Counted from the stretch's first letter, positions 21,062 to 29,148 are shown. The stretch: DNA of 64,000 bases from Serratia entomophila (GCF_021462285.1 NZ_CP082787.1:3348001-3412000), one strand, 5' to 3'. Numbers and translations: made by a program. The notes: generated from the letters alone by a model not told the origin.

Positions 21062-21661
21062 TTACTGTTGATCTTCGGCGTAAATGCCGGCTGAAATAAT
21101 TGCGCCACCGACCCGGCGTTTGCCGTAACCAATCGGCACCGGGTTACCCTGCGCAATAGTGTTAACCGGCCCGCCAAAGGCATAGCTGGGTTTATTGTCC
21201 GGATCTTCTCGGCGGGCTAATCCATTTGGCATGGGGGACAGCATTTGGACGACACCACCAAGCATCATGACGCCACCTATTTGGAAGCCGTACGTTGAAT
21301 AGGGATTGCCTGGTGCAAAGTAGTAACCAATAGCCGATGCGGCGACAATTACTGCGCCTAAAATAGTCTGGAAGATCCCGGCCTTTTTACTTCCAATAAT
21401 CATTGGTGCAATTCGGATATCTTCACTGCCAGTAAATTTAATTTCATCCAGATCGATATTTTTTTTCCCATTAAATACAGCAAACGTCAGCCCTCGGTTC
21501 TTTGCTGTTTGCAAGAATCGCTCAAAACCAGGAATAGTTACAGACAAAGCCTTAATGGCTTCTCTGGGAGTATCAATTACCAAGCGATGTACGCGACCAA
21601 AAGTTGCCCCCAGAACACCATATAAACGTACTGTTCTGTATTCTTGGATGATTTTCGTCAT
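21062..21661 (-). CDS. gpI-like tail assembly protein
   Basis: A 199-residue member of the lambda tail assembly protein I family. The N-terminal domain (YRTVRLYGVLGATFGRVHRLVIDTPREAIKAL) is followed by a Gly/Ala-rich hydrophobic hairpin (about 100-140) and the conserved end PVPIGYGKRRVGGAIISAGI. In lambda, I acts with K in tip assembly and is absent from the finished tail. Here it is separated from K by a lipoprotein gene and lies between two intrinsic terminators. Confidence 0.9.
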   Translation of the reverse strand: MTKIIQEYRTVRLYGVLGATFGRVHRLVIDTPREAIKALSVTIPGFERFLQTAKNRGLTFAVFNGKKNIDLDEIKFTGSEDIRIAPMIIGSKKAGIFQTILGAVIVAASAIGYYFAPGNPYSTYGFQIGGVMMLGGVVQMLSPMPNGLARREDPDNKPSYAFGGPVNTIAQGNPVPIGYGKRRVGGAIISAGIYAEDQQ

Positions 21662-21672
21662 ATTATCCTCAT

Positions 21673-21697
21673 AAAAAAAGACCGCATAGCGGCCTTA
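21673..21697 (-). terminator. Intrinsic terminator between the lipoprotein gene and gpI
   Basis: On the minus strand AAGGCCGC-TAT-GCGGTCTT (one G-T pair) is followed by seven T residues just before the gpI start. It ends the lipoprotein gene, consistent with that gene being an independently expressed insert. Confidence 0.85.
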
Positions 21698-21711
21698 TCA
21701 TGGATGGGGTT

Positions 21712-22137
21712 TTATTTTACCGTTGTGGGTTTTATATCAACATTACCATTATTATCAGTAAACACTCTCAGAGTTTTGTCTTCACTAGGCTTAATGGTAA
21801 ATTCACGTTCTTGCCTTTCTTTCCCCGTAGCGCACAAAGCTTTACCTTCATGGGAGGCCCCCACAACCCATGTACCGCTATTTACATAAAAGGTTACCTT
21901 CTCTTTTGGGTCAAGTTGTGCTGCTCTTTCACCGTTTAAAAAGACTGTTGTAAAACAACCACCACCGACAAACCCACTATCTCGAACAACCGTCATTACG
22001 GCATCCCCTTTGGTGGGGTTTTGGTATTTAAAAATACGCTCTGGCGGTGCCTTTATAGCCTGGCTTACAGGAACAATTTCCGTAGAGCACCCAGATAAAA
22101 TAGCCGCGCCCGCAATAGCTAAAATGATTTTCCGCAT
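21712..22137 (-). CDS. Phage-encoded lipoprotein inserted in the tail operon (moron)
   Basis: A 141-residue lipoprotein: MRKIILAIAGAAILSGC carries a lipobox LSGC with the lipidated Cys at 17 and Ser at +2, pointing to the outer membrane. The mature part has internal Cys residues (for example GGGCFTTVF and KALCATGK) and ends in a small beta domain. Its base composition is lower in GC than the flanking K and L genes. It lies between K and I, where lambda has nothing, and is followed by its own terminator. Such inserts often exclude superinfection or protect the producer, but no family function is recognised. The 5' end at 22137 is set by the signal peptide. Confidence 0.75.
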   Translation of the reverse strand: MRKIILAIAGAAILSGCSTEIVPVSQAIKAPPERIFKYQNPTKGDAVMTVVRDSGFVGGGCFTTVFLNGERAAQLDPKEKVTFYVNSGTWVVGASHEGKALCATGKERQEREFTIKPSEDKTLRVFTDNNGNVDIKPTTVK

Positions 22138-22162
22138 TTTGACATCCCTTTTTATATGGAAC

Positions 22163-22879
22163 TCAAGATGATAGCAGATTACCCTTATGCCGCAGAGTGA
22201 TAATCGTTCGCGCCAGCCAGTAACCGCCATAGGGGACGCGCTGGCTAAGGCGGCCGTACATATGGTGGATGATGACGCCTTCGCCCAGGTATACCGCCGC
22301 ATGGTTAGGCTCATCGGCACGCACCTGCATGATAACCACGTCGCCACTTTGCATCTCGCCCGAAGCCAGCACGAAGCCCGCCTCGGCGTAATGCTTCATG
22401 TAGAGATTCTCGCCACGCTCCCACCAGCAATCGGTGCGCTCAAAATTGGGCAAGGTGATATCGCGCTCCTGCGCATACCAATCGCGCACCAGAGCATAAC
22501 AGTCCCAAATGCCGTGAACGAAAGGCCTTCCCAGCAGCGGTTTTATCCCCTGCGTCGGCATGATCTGCCGGACATCTCCCTCCGGCCAGCTGGCAATGAT
22601 CCACGGCACCTGTGACAGATCGCACTGCGCCAGGTCGAGCTGGCTGGGCTGTGTCGTGGCGTCCGGGTGGCTGTGAACGATAGCGATAACCTCACCGCTG
22701 TCCTCCGCCTCAACGTAGTCCTCTGGCGCCAAACTGAACTGCTCGCTCGGTTCCGGCGCCAGGTTGCGGCAGGGCACATAGCGTTGCCGGCGGCCGCTTT
22801 GCACAACCACACCACAACTCTCATAAGGATACTCAGCCTCGGCATGCGCCAAAATGGCGCTGACAATGTACTTGCGCAT
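22163..22879 (-). CDS. gpK-like tail tip assembly protein with JAMM and NlpC/P60 domains
   Basis: A 238-residue lambda K homologue with two enzyme-like domains. The N-terminal Mov34/MPN domain keeps the JAMM ligands Glu20, His69 and His71 (HSHP), Ser79 and Asp82. The C-terminal NlpC/P60 domain has Cys127 (WDCYALVRDWY) and His193 (PNHAAVYLG). In related phages this protein is thought to cut peptidoglycan or a tail precursor during tip assembly or cell-wall crossing. The start at 22879 follows the gpL stop by 2 bp; a longer upstream frame overlaps gpL and is rejected. Both active sites look intact. Confidence 0.93.
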   Translation of the reverse strand: MRKYIVSAILAHAEAEYPYESCGVVVQSGRRQRYVPCRNLAPEPSEQFSLAPEDYVEAEDSGEVIAIVHSHPDATTQPSQLDLAQCDLSQVPWIIASWPEGDVRQIMPTQGIKPLLGRPFVHGIWDCYALVRDWYAQERDITLPNFERTDCWWERGENLYMKHYAEAGFVLASGEMQSGDVVIMQVRADEPNHAAVYLGEGVIIHHMYGRLSQRVPYGGYWLARTIITLRHKGNLLSS

Positions 22880-22881
22880 GG

Positions 22882-23634
22882 CTACCTCTTCAGTAACGCG
22901 GAGCCGGGGAAGCCGCCGAACGGCAACGGATTCCCCTTCCCCCAACGTGGTTCGCAGCCGGTAGACAGCAACCCCGAACACTCATCTTTCGAAGGATCAT
23001 CGACTGGATTACCATCGGCATCAAAGTACTGGCTACCGGTATACCCGCAGGATGCGCCACGATACTGCCCGCGCATGCACCAGGTGCAAAGACTGTGAAT
23101 TTGCCGCGTCGGGATCATTAACCCCTGCAGATCCGCCGGCGAAGATAACGCAAACTCAATGACTTGGCTGTTGCCGCTTTGCTTGCTATCTATGTACCAG
23201 GTATCGATATTTTCCTGGGTGGGATCGGCCTCCGGATTGCCTTCGGGAAAATTGCGGGCATCCAGATAATGCGCGTAAGTATCTCGAATGATCACCTTTG
23301 CCTGAACCATATTCTGATAATGCAGACAAAGAGAGGCGATAGTGCCGTCGATATTGCTGACGGATAACGTAGGGCTAGGCGCCGAGCCGTCGCTCGTAAC
23401 CTCCAGCCCTTCGACCTTTACCGGCCAGGGTTTGTACTCCCGCCCCTGCCACCAGATAGATTTAGCCAACAGCTTGCCGGGATCGTCCCCGGCTGCCGCC
23501 AAATCCTCTGCGGTATGAGGGATCGTATGGCTATGAAAATACAGATCCGGCCCGTTAAACCCAGTGCCATCCACCACAAACAGACGCACTTTGCTCCCAG
23601 GCTCCAGACGCTGGTGATCGGTGTTTATCGACAT
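22882..23634 (-). CDS. gpL-like minor tail protein with Fe-S cysteines
   Basis: A 250-residue minor tail protein of the lambda L family. The C-terminal domain has cysteines at 183, 186, 196, 219 and 227; the last four resemble in spacing the four ligands of the iron-sulfur cluster known for lambda L. It joins the tail tip to M and the hub. It follows gpM by 8 bp and precedes gpK by 2 bp. Confidence 0.92.
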   Translation of the reverse strand: MSINTDHQRLEPGSKVRLFVVDGTGFNGPDLYFHSHTIPHTAEDLAAAGDDPGKLLAKSIWWQGREYKPWPVKVEGLEVTSDGSAPSPTLSVSNIDGTIASLCLHYQNMVQAKVIIRDTYAHYLDARNFPEGNPEADPTQENIDTWYIDSKQSGNSQVIEFALSSPADLQGLMIPTRQIHSLCTWCMRGQYRGASCGYTGSQYFDADGNPVDDPSKDECSGLLSTGCEPRWGKGNPLPFGGFPGSALLKR

Positions 23635-23642
23635 AATTAATC

Positions 23643-23978
23643 CTATGGACAGTAGGCGCGGCTAAAGGTAACGGACAGAGAGAAATAGGCTCCGCTGGCC
23701 TGCACCGTAAATTTGCCGGCTTGATACAGGCCCAGCTCAAACATCGGGTTTTGCCATTTAAAGGAGCGATACCCTTTATGTTCACGCAGAAACCTGACTA
23801 TCGGCACGATTTCATCCCACACGCCGACAAACACTAATGGCCAGCTCTCTTTTTCACCGTTGATTCCGTCGCCGGTACTTTGTGCATACCCATCGCCGAA
23901 TTGGGTTGTTCTCACCACCGGTTCAAAATCTCCGGAGGTACCAACCCGCGCCGGGAAATGGAACGTTTGTAATTTCAT
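23643..23978 (-). CDS. gpM-like minor tail protein
   Basis: A 111-residue member of the phage minor tail protein M family (FPARVGTSGDFEPVVRTTQFGDGYAQSTGDGIN ... FKWQNPMFELGLY). It forms part of the distal tail ring between tube and tip. The start overlaps the tape-measure stop by 4 bp (ATGA), so translation is coupled. Confidence 0.92.
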   Translation of the reverse strand: MKLQTFHFPARVGTSGDFEPVVRTTQFGDGYAQSTGDGINGEKESWPLVFVGVWDEIVPIVRFLREHKGYRSFKWQNPMFELGLYQAGKFTVQASGAYFSLSVTFSRAYCP

Positions 23979-26266
23979 CTGCCCCCCTTAATGGCTCTGT
24001 TCAGCGTCCCGCCCTGGCCCAGGCTTCTATTCAGCAACAGCCGGAAACGCTGGTCGACATAGTTGGCAATGTCGTTGCCGGCGGACTCAAAGCCGCCGGT
24101 AGCCTGCACCTGGTTGACACCATCTGAATTGATGGTGATGCCGACGTTAATCAGCGATGAATTTCCCGTAATACCGTTAGCCTGCACCCCCAGCGAACCG
24201 TCCGCTCCACGCTTGAGCGGCATAATGGCTTCCGGCCCGGCTTCGCCCATCAAACCCGCGCCTCTGGCGAAGGCGAACAGGGTTGGGCTGCTGACAACCT
24301 GCCCGCTGTAAGCGCTCAGCGAAGGCGAGGTATAGACCCCGCCCCTGGCGTTGGGAACATAGCCTTGCCAGCCGGTCGGCATGCCCATCGCTCCGGAACC
24401 GGCGGCGCCTGCACCGGCGCTTGCCGCGCCGCCCAGCAGGCCACCGCCGATGTTCATAAACGTGGAGAGAATGGTTCTGGTCAACAGCGCCTGCATCGCC
24501 ATATCGATCAGCTGCTGAACCACGGACTGGGTAATGGAGGAGAACAGCCCAAGCATGTTCTGTTTAAAATTTTGCGTGCCGGTCAGCAAATCGAACATCA
24601 TGCCGGAGGTTCGCTCACGCGTCATATCCACCAGCCCCAGCGCCATTTTGTGTACGCGGTTCTGGCCGCCGTACAGGCTCAGCGCCTGCTGATACTGGGC
24701 GTCCGTCGATTCCTGCGTCGCCGCCTGCATCAGCTGTTCGTAGCGTTGTTTATCCAGATAGCCCTGCTGATAATAGGCCTGATATTGCGCCTGCTGCTGT
24801 ACCAGTTGATTGCTCAGGCGGGCGGCAGGATCCACATCGCCGGCGATGCTCAGGCGCGGCGCAGCGAGCGCGTCGGTTTCTGCCTTCAGCCGCTGGCGCG
24901 TCGTTTCTTGCCGCTGCATCTGGCTGGCGGTCTGGTATTCGCGTTCGGTCAGCAACCGCCCGTCATACAGCGCTTTCAGCTCCTTGCTGGCCTCCTGCTC
25001 CTTGCGCACCGTCGCCTGCCCTGGGGCGTACTGCTCGGCCAGCCGTTGGCGCTGCCGCTGATAGCTCTCGGCATTCAGCGCCATCGCGCGCTGCACCTCC
25101 GCCTGACTGGCGCCGGCGGCCTTGGCCGTTGATGCCAGTTTGGTTTGCGAGCTCTGTTCGTCTCGGGTGATTTTGTCCAGGCTGCTCAGATGCGCCTGCT
25201 CGATCTCCTGGCGCAGCTGTTGGTACTGATCAAGAGCCTGCTGTTTGCCGTTATCATTGAAAATACGACTAACAGGAGTGGCACTTGTTTGATAGCCCTT
25301 AGGATTATCAGGTTTGGTCTCAACATGGCTGCCGTTACCATTCTGTGCATTAACGGCGTTGTTTCGCCGAAGCCGGATCGCTTTCTCGCTCTCAATGGCG
25401 TCTTCCAACTGCCCTTGTAAGACGTTCCGCTCTTTCCTCAGCTCTTTCGGATCAGAGTAGAGGGATCCCAGCATCCCTTTGCGACGGCGTTCCAGCCCAG
25501 CAAGACGGGTATCGCTCAAACGCGACAACTGACTCTCAATCTTGGCTTTTTCCTCTCCAAGCGTGCTTAACTGCTCGTCGAAGCTGTCAATTTTAATGGC
25601 GAGTTTTGCCTTGGATAACTTATGGAGATCTTCGGCCGTCTCGACCGCCACATCTTTCAATTCCAAAGCCGACTTACGAGCCAATTGGTTCTGCTCATGG
25701 AAATACAGCATCGCCAATCCCGCCTGGATGGCGACGCCAACCGGGCCGCCAAGCGCACCCAGGGCCACGTTGGCGACGCGGGATGCGGCGCCGACGCCGG
25801 CCGTTGCCTGGGCCGCCCCGCTCGCCGCCGCAGCCTGATCGCGCCAGGCCGCCGCGCTGTCGTTCAGGCCCGCGGCCAGTTTCAACACCTCCTCCGTTCG
25901 GCTGCCGCCTTCGCCGGAAGCGCTGCTGGCCTGGCGAGCCGCTTCGTCCAGCTGCTTCATCTGCGCCGTCGCGGCGACGGTTACCGACGAAAGCTCGGTG
26001 AGCGCCTGCCCATACTGGCGCGAGGTGGCGGCAAGCCCCTGCAGCGAAAGCTCGACGCCGGCCAGCCCCGCCAGTTTGCCTGCCAGGCCGCCAAGCGTGC
26101 CGCCGATGCGTTGATACGCCTCGTCGGTTTTCTTGGCGTCCTGCTGCGCCTGGCGGTTAAACTTGGCGGATTGTTCACCGGCGGTGCGGTAAGCCGCCGT
26201 CAGTTTGTTTTTAAAGTTGGTGTCATTCAGTTGCAACCCGACGACCAACAGTGCGGTATCAGCCAT
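23975..26266 (-). CDS. Tape measure protein (gpH-like)
   Basis: A 763-residue tape measure. The N terminus (MADTALLVVGLQLNDTNFKNKLTAAYRTAG) is typical; long coiled coils rich in Ala, Gln and Glu fill about 250-580, and hydrophobic segments lie near 70-110 and 175-205. The C-terminal domain has the lambda H-like run from GLVDMTRERTSGMMFDLLTGTQNFKQNM to VNVGITINSDG-type sequence. Tail length scales with this protein; 763 residues would give a tail somewhat shorter than lambda's (H 853 residues). The start at 26266 overlaps the end of GT by 8 bp, as in lambda. The coding frame is intact. Confidence 0.94.
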   Translation of the reverse strand: MADTALLVVGLQLNDTNFKNKLTAAYRTAGEQSAKFNRQAQQDAKKTDEAYQRIGGTLGGLAGKLAGLAGVELSLQGLAATSRQYGQALTELSSVTVAATAQMKQLDEAARQASSASGEGGSRTEEVLKLAAGLNDSAAAWRDQAAAASGAAQATAGVGAASRVANVALGALGGPVGVAIQAGLAMLYFHEQNQLARKSALELKDVAVETAEDLHKLSKAKLAIKIDSFDEQLSTLGEEKAKIESQLSRLSDTRLAGLERRRKGMLGSLYSDPKELRKERNVLQGQLEDAIESEKAIRLRRNNAVNAQNGNGSHVETKPDNPKGYQTSATPVSRIFNDNGKQQALDQYQQLRQEIEQAHLSSLDKITRDEQSSQTKLASTAKAAGASQAEVQRAMALNAESYQRQRQRLAEQYAPGQATVRKEQEASKELKALYDGRLLTEREYQTASQMQRQETTRQRLKAETDALAAPRLSIAGDVDPAARLSNQLVQQQAQYQAYYQQGYLDKQRYEQLMQAATQESTDAQYQQALSLYGGQNRVHKMALGLVDMTRERTSGMMFDLLTGTQNFKQNMLGLFSSITQSVVQQLIDMAMQALLTRTILSTFMNIGGGLLGGAASAGAGAAGSGAMGMPTGWQGYVPNARGGVYTSPSLSAYSGQVVSSPTLFAFARGAGLMGEAGPEAIMPLKRGADGSLGVQANGITGNSSLINVGITINSDGVNQVQATGGFESAGNDIANYVDQRFRLLLNRSLGQGGTLNRAIKGGR

Positions 26267-26863
26267 TTCCCAGCACTCGCATAACGTCAGCACACTGCAT
26301 ATCAATACTGCTTTGCGCGGGCTGACCGGATTGATGAACGGGGGCACGCTCCGCCGCATCGGCCGTCATGCCTTGCAGTTTGAAGTATGCCCGCCAGTGA
26401 TTCAGGATTTGCGCCGGCATTGCGGCGATCTTGCGAGGATCCGACTCACCCCAGCGATCGGCCAGTTGGAACACCAACATCAGCCAGGGCGAGTCAGTCA
26501 GTTTTTTTCCGCTTCCTCCAGGCTGCCGACCGCGTGGCGCTTGACGGCGCCGATGGCTTCGACCAGCGTCGGGTTGTCGTGCGCCGCCAGCAGATCGTCC
26601 ACGCTGGGCAAGGCGCTGGCCGGGATACGCTTGCCGTCCGGCGTCATCAGGCAAGACAGCAGCAGCTGAACGTTGAGCTTCGCGGCCTTGCTCATGTCGC
26701 CGCTGTCGATGGCGGCCTGCATGCCGTCTTCGTTTTCCTGCAGTTCCGCAGCCTTCAAGCGGCGGATAAAGGCCTTGGCGCCAAAGATTTGCGTTTCGAA
26801 CACGTGGTCGTCGGATTTCAGCAACGCCGCTTTCAGCGCTTTCAGATCGTATTTCTCAGTCAT
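26259..26863 (-). CDS. Tail assembly chaperone GT, made by -1 frameshift
   Basis: The short product G (26498-26863, 121 residues, MTEKYDLKALKAALLKSDD...) ends GSLEEAEKN. Ribosomes slipping back one base at A AAA AAC (minus strand, 26507-26501) would continue into the -1 frame as KKLTDSPWLMLVFQLADRWG and end at 26259, giving a 201-residue GT protein. This matches lambda G/GT in order, size and place, just upstream of the tape measure. G and GT coat the tape measure and recruit tube subunits. The frameshift is inferred from the slippery site and the conserved T-like domain. Confidence 0.88.
26498..26863 (-). CDS. Tail assembly chaperone G (unshifted product)
   Basis: The 121-residue zero-frame product of the G/GT gene, recognisable as a phage tail assembly chaperone (FIRRLKAAELQENEDGM). 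Its stop TGA directly follows the slippery AAC codon. In lambda the unshifted form is made in large excess over GT and the ratio matters for assembly. Confidence 0.88.
   Translation of the reverse strand: MTEKYDLKALKAALLKSDDHVFETQIFGAKAFIRRLKAAELQENEDGMQAAIDSGDMSKAAKLNVQLLLSCLMTPDGKRIPASALPSVDDLLAAHDNPTLVEAIGAVKRHAVGSLEEAEKN
26501..26507 (-). other. -1 ribosomal frameshift site A AAA AAC
   Basis: On the minus strand the in-frame codons GAA AAA AAC are followed by the zero-frame stop TGA. The X XXY YYZ heptamer is one of the most slippery known in E. coli (as in dnaX-type sites). The downstream -1 frame stays open for the T domain. Confidence 0.88.
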
Positions 26864-26945
26864 GGGTATACCTTGTTATTCAATAATGTCTGGTCTGTAA
26901 AAAAGCTGCCGCAGGCTGCTTGCCTGCGGCGCGGTGGTCAGTGCG

Positions 26946-27401
26946 TCACACCTTTGGCGTTACCGCTCCCCAGGTGTTGCGGTTCTGCTTGCCCTGCACG
27001 GTGATTTGAATGACTTCGCTCGCCGGAGCGGTGATTTCATTCATTTTCCAGCCGGACAGCGACAGAATGGAGGTGGAAGTGCGGCCATTCGGCAGCTCAA
27101 CGTAGAACTGCACCGTTTCACGGTTGTCCGCCGCGTTCAGCAGCGCTGCAAAATCTGCGTTGGCTGGGTCGTCGATAAAGCCGATGGATTTCTCCGCGCC
27201 TTCCGGCAGGTCGGAAATGAACTGCTTGGCGGTATCAAGCAGCGTGGTGCAGTCGACAAAACCGCCGGTTTGCCCCATTTCCCCTACCGCTTTACAGTTG
27301 GTCAGCGCCTTCATCGCCGTTGGCGCGGCCCCGACGGTGCCCCATTTGACGATAGTGCCGGCAGGCAGCATGGCGTATTCTGGCGAAGTTTTATCAGCCA
27401 T
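26946..27401 (-). CDS. Major tail tube protein (gpV-like)
   Basis: A 151-residue tail tube subunit: MADKTSPEYAMLPAGTIVKWG ... TALLDTAKQFI-type helix ... FYVELPNGRTSTSILSLSGWKMNEITAPASEVIQITVQGKQ. This corresponds to the tube-forming N-terminal domain of lambda V without its extra Ig-like domain. The start at 27401 is preferred because a GAGAGAAAAATT leader lies before it; a longer frame to 27464 overlaps the previous gene. It is followed by the G chaperone, the usual order. Confidence 0.88.
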   Translation of the reverse strand: MADKTSPEYAMLPAGTIVKWGTVGAAPTAMKALTNCKAVGEMGQTGGFVDCTTLLDTAKQFISDLPEGAEKSIGFIDDPANADFAALLNAADNRETVQFYVELPNGRTSTSILSLSGWKMNEITAPASEVIQITVQGKQNRNTWGAVTPKV

Positions 27402-27444
27402 AATTTTTCTCTCTCTCTTTTTTGATGATGGATGGTAGCGGTCG

Positions 27445-27837
27445 CTACCGGTTTTCGATGCCATAGCGGATGTTGGCCGCCAGGATGCGTAACACGTGGT
27501 TTTTGTGGTGATCCAGCGCAGGGCGGATAAACGGCGCGGCGGCTTGCGTCGCCGTGCCGTACTCCTGCGCCAGCGCTGTTTGGTAATGTTGCTTGCTGGG
27601 GCCGACGCGCAGCGTCACCCTGTCCCATCCGGCGAAGGCGGGCCGTATCGCGATGCCGGCGCTCAGCGGCAGGCCGCTTGCTGGCGCGCCTTGTTCGGCA
27701 CTCTGCCGCATGGCGCCGAGCACCGGCGCCAACGCGGCATGGCCGGCATGCGGCAGAATTTGATTGGCGACATCGCGCCGAATCGCTGCCAACCGGCGGG
27801 TCAGCTCCGCCATGCCGGAAACGTTAATCGCGATCAC
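27445..27837 (-). CDS. HK97 gp10-like tail completion / connector protein
   Basis: A 130-residue protein of the HK97-gp10 (lambda Z-like) type: MIAINVSGMAELTRRLAAIRRDV ... GWDRVTLRVGPSKQHYQTALAQEYGTATQAAAPFIRPAL. In complete phages this family works at the head-tail joint. It overlaps the preceding gene by 4 bp. Retention in a headless cluster suggests a role in capping or completing the tail. Confidence 0.75.
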   Translation of the reverse strand: MIAINVSGMAELTRRLAAIRRDVANQILPHAGHAALAPVLGAMRQSAEQGAPASGLPLSAGIAIRPAFAGWDRVTLRVGPSKQHYQTALAQEYGTATQAAAPFIRPALDHHKNHVLRILAANIRYGIENR

Positions 27838-28223
27838 ACCGCCACCTCGGAATGAGTGATGAGGTAGTCTCGCGCCATGCGGTATTGAACTCGCTTATCG
27901 GCCAGCGTCGTGGCGCCTTGCAAAATAGTGCTGCGCGTTACCGCCTGTACCGGCCAGCGCCCGATATGGCCATGCTGAACCCCTTCCCAGGCGCTCAGAA
28001 CGGCCCTGTCCAGGGCGATTAATCGGGGGTAATCGTCGATCACATACAGCACGACTTGAAAACGGCTCTGCACCAGCGAGGTGTCGACCAGGCCGGCATT
28101 CAGCTTCAAGTCGCTGATTTTCTGGTAGGTCACACCTTCCAGCCCGGGATCCGGCAGCATCAGCGGGTAAACCGGCAGGCGGGTTAACCCCTCCAGCGAG
28201 GTGTGAAGTTCATCTTCAATCAT
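27834..28223 (-). CDS. Tail terminator-like protein (DUF3168/gp17 type)
   Basis: A 129-residue protein resembling the DUF3168 tail-completion family (lambda U-type role): LTRLPVYPLMLPDPGLEGVTYQKIS ... SLVQSRFQVVLYVIDDYPRLIALDRAV. It should stop tube growth once the tape measure length is reached. It is the first tail gene after the lysis genes. Its position ahead of the gp10-like gene is the reverse of the order I expect from lambda (Z then U); assignments of the two could be refined by structure prediction. Confidence 0.7.
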   Translation of the reverse strand: MIEDELHTSLEGLTRLPVYPLMLPDPGLEGVTYQKISDLKLNAGLVDTSLVQSRFQVVLYVIDDYPRLIALDRAVLSAWEGVQHGHIGRWPVQAVTRSTILQGATTLADKRVQYRMARDYLITHSEVAV

Positions 28224-28304
28224 GTGGGTAAAGCCTCCATAGTATTGGCGGGCGAAGAGTTCTGCAGACGCACCCGGTCTGCAGGCAGTGTTCAGGCTGC
28301 GGCT

Positions 28305-28751
28305 TCAGGGGCAGGATAAAAACAACGCGCGTTCCGCCGCGCGCCGGGCAGCCAGCCCATCGAGCCGCACACCGCCCGCATTCACCCACCTGCCGAACTC
28401 GGCGGCGGCCCCCTGTCGATCGCCGGCATTCAATTTGCGCAGCAGCGTCGAATCGCCTAAGGCGCGCAGGCCGAGGTTATAGGCAAAGCTCACCAGCGCA
28501 TCGAACTGCCCCTGCGCGATCGGCACTTTCACCAACCGGCTCACGCCCTGTTCAAATTGAACAACGCCGCATAGCAACAGGCTGTCGGCCATAGCCGAGC
28601 TAATCCTCATGCCGGCGCTCACCTTCCGCCCCGCAACCGGCTGAGTCCAGCCATAGCCAATCGTCCATACGCCGACCGGATCCTGATACGCCTGCAGCCG
28701 CACACCTTCGAAACGCTTAATCAGCGCAATCCCTTCGTCACTTATTTTCAT
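28305..28751 (-). CDS. Endolysin, GH24 lysozyme (T4/RrrD type)
   Basis: A 148-residue muramidase with the T4-type catalytic triad Glu15, Asp24 and Thr30 in KRFEGVRLQAYQDPVGVWTIGYGWT. It cleaves the peptidoglycan glycan strands. No signal peptide or SAR segment is visible, so it needs the holin to reach the wall. Its start overlaps the holin end by 14 bp. Its place ahead of the tail genes, rather than after Q in a head-gene operon, resembles tailocin clusters. No Rz/Rz1 spanin pair is evident nearby. Confidence 0.93.
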   Translation of the reverse strand: MKISDEGIALIKRFEGVRLQAYQDPVGVWTIGYGWTQPVAGRKVSAGMRISSAMADSLLLCGVVQFEQGVSRLVKVPIAQGQFDALVSFAYNLGLRALGDSTLLRKLNAGDRQGAAAEFGRWVNAGGVRLDGLAARRAAERALFLSCP

Positions 28752-29052
28752 GGTTTCCCCCTGACGCTTTATTGAGAAATCGGCGTTCCAGCGCCTTGAT
28801 CAGCGATGCCCCCGACCAGCCGGCCATGCCGCACACGCCGCCCATCACTTCGGATGGCCAGTCGTAATGCAGCGCGATCATCACCATGGTCAAACCGGCG
28901 AAGATGGATACGAACAGCTGCAAAAACAACGTTCTCCAGCTGAAGGCCTCGCCATTCAATACCTTGAAGGAATAGCCGGCGATCGCTCCCAGCAACGTCA
29001 TGCCAAAAGCAAGCAGCATTGAAAGAATGTTTGGTTCATTTTTCCACGGCAT
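28738..29052 (-). CDS. Holin (LydA-like, superfamily III type)
   Basis: A 104-residue protein with three hydrophobic segments (about 10-30, 42-63 and 68-88) and a short charged C-terminal tail (ALERRFLNKASGGNHENK), the layout of LydA/phage holin 3_3 proteins. It should open the inner membrane to release the endolysin. I start at ATG 29052 (MPWKNEPN); an in-frame GTG at 29061 is also possible. Terminators and repeats upstream suggest its expression depends on antitermination. Confidence 0.82.
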   Translation of the reverse strand: MPWKNEPNILSMLLAFGMTLLGAIAGYSFKVLNGEAFSWRTLFLQLFVSIFAGLTMVMIALHYDWPSEVMGGVCGMAGWSGASLIKALERRFLNKASGGNHENK

Positions 29053-29126
29053 AGTTATCACCGCCCCTAATATCGGTAATTCAATATTTCTTGCAGGAAA
29101 ATTTCATTGCTTATTCCCGAAACGAA

Positions 29127-29148
29127 AAACCCCGCCGAAGCGGGGTTT
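29127..29148 (-). terminator. Intrinsic terminator just upstream of the holin gene
   Basis: A 9-bp perfect stem AAACCCCGC/GCGGGGTTT with a 4-nt loop, followed on the minus strand by T residues. It lies 75 bp before the holin start and 24 bp past repeat copy 3, and so would block lysis-gene transcription unless bypassed. Confidence 0.9.

Noticed and set aside
22882..22981. N-terminal extension of the gpK-like protein
   Set aside because: The extra frame lies inside the gpL gene and is unlike the family; the ATG at 22879 starts the JAMM domain properly.
26259..26654. Broken gene or separate small gene downstream of the tail chaperone
   Set aside because: The in-phase A AAA AAC heptamer and the lambda-like G/GT layout explain the two frames as programmed frameshifting.
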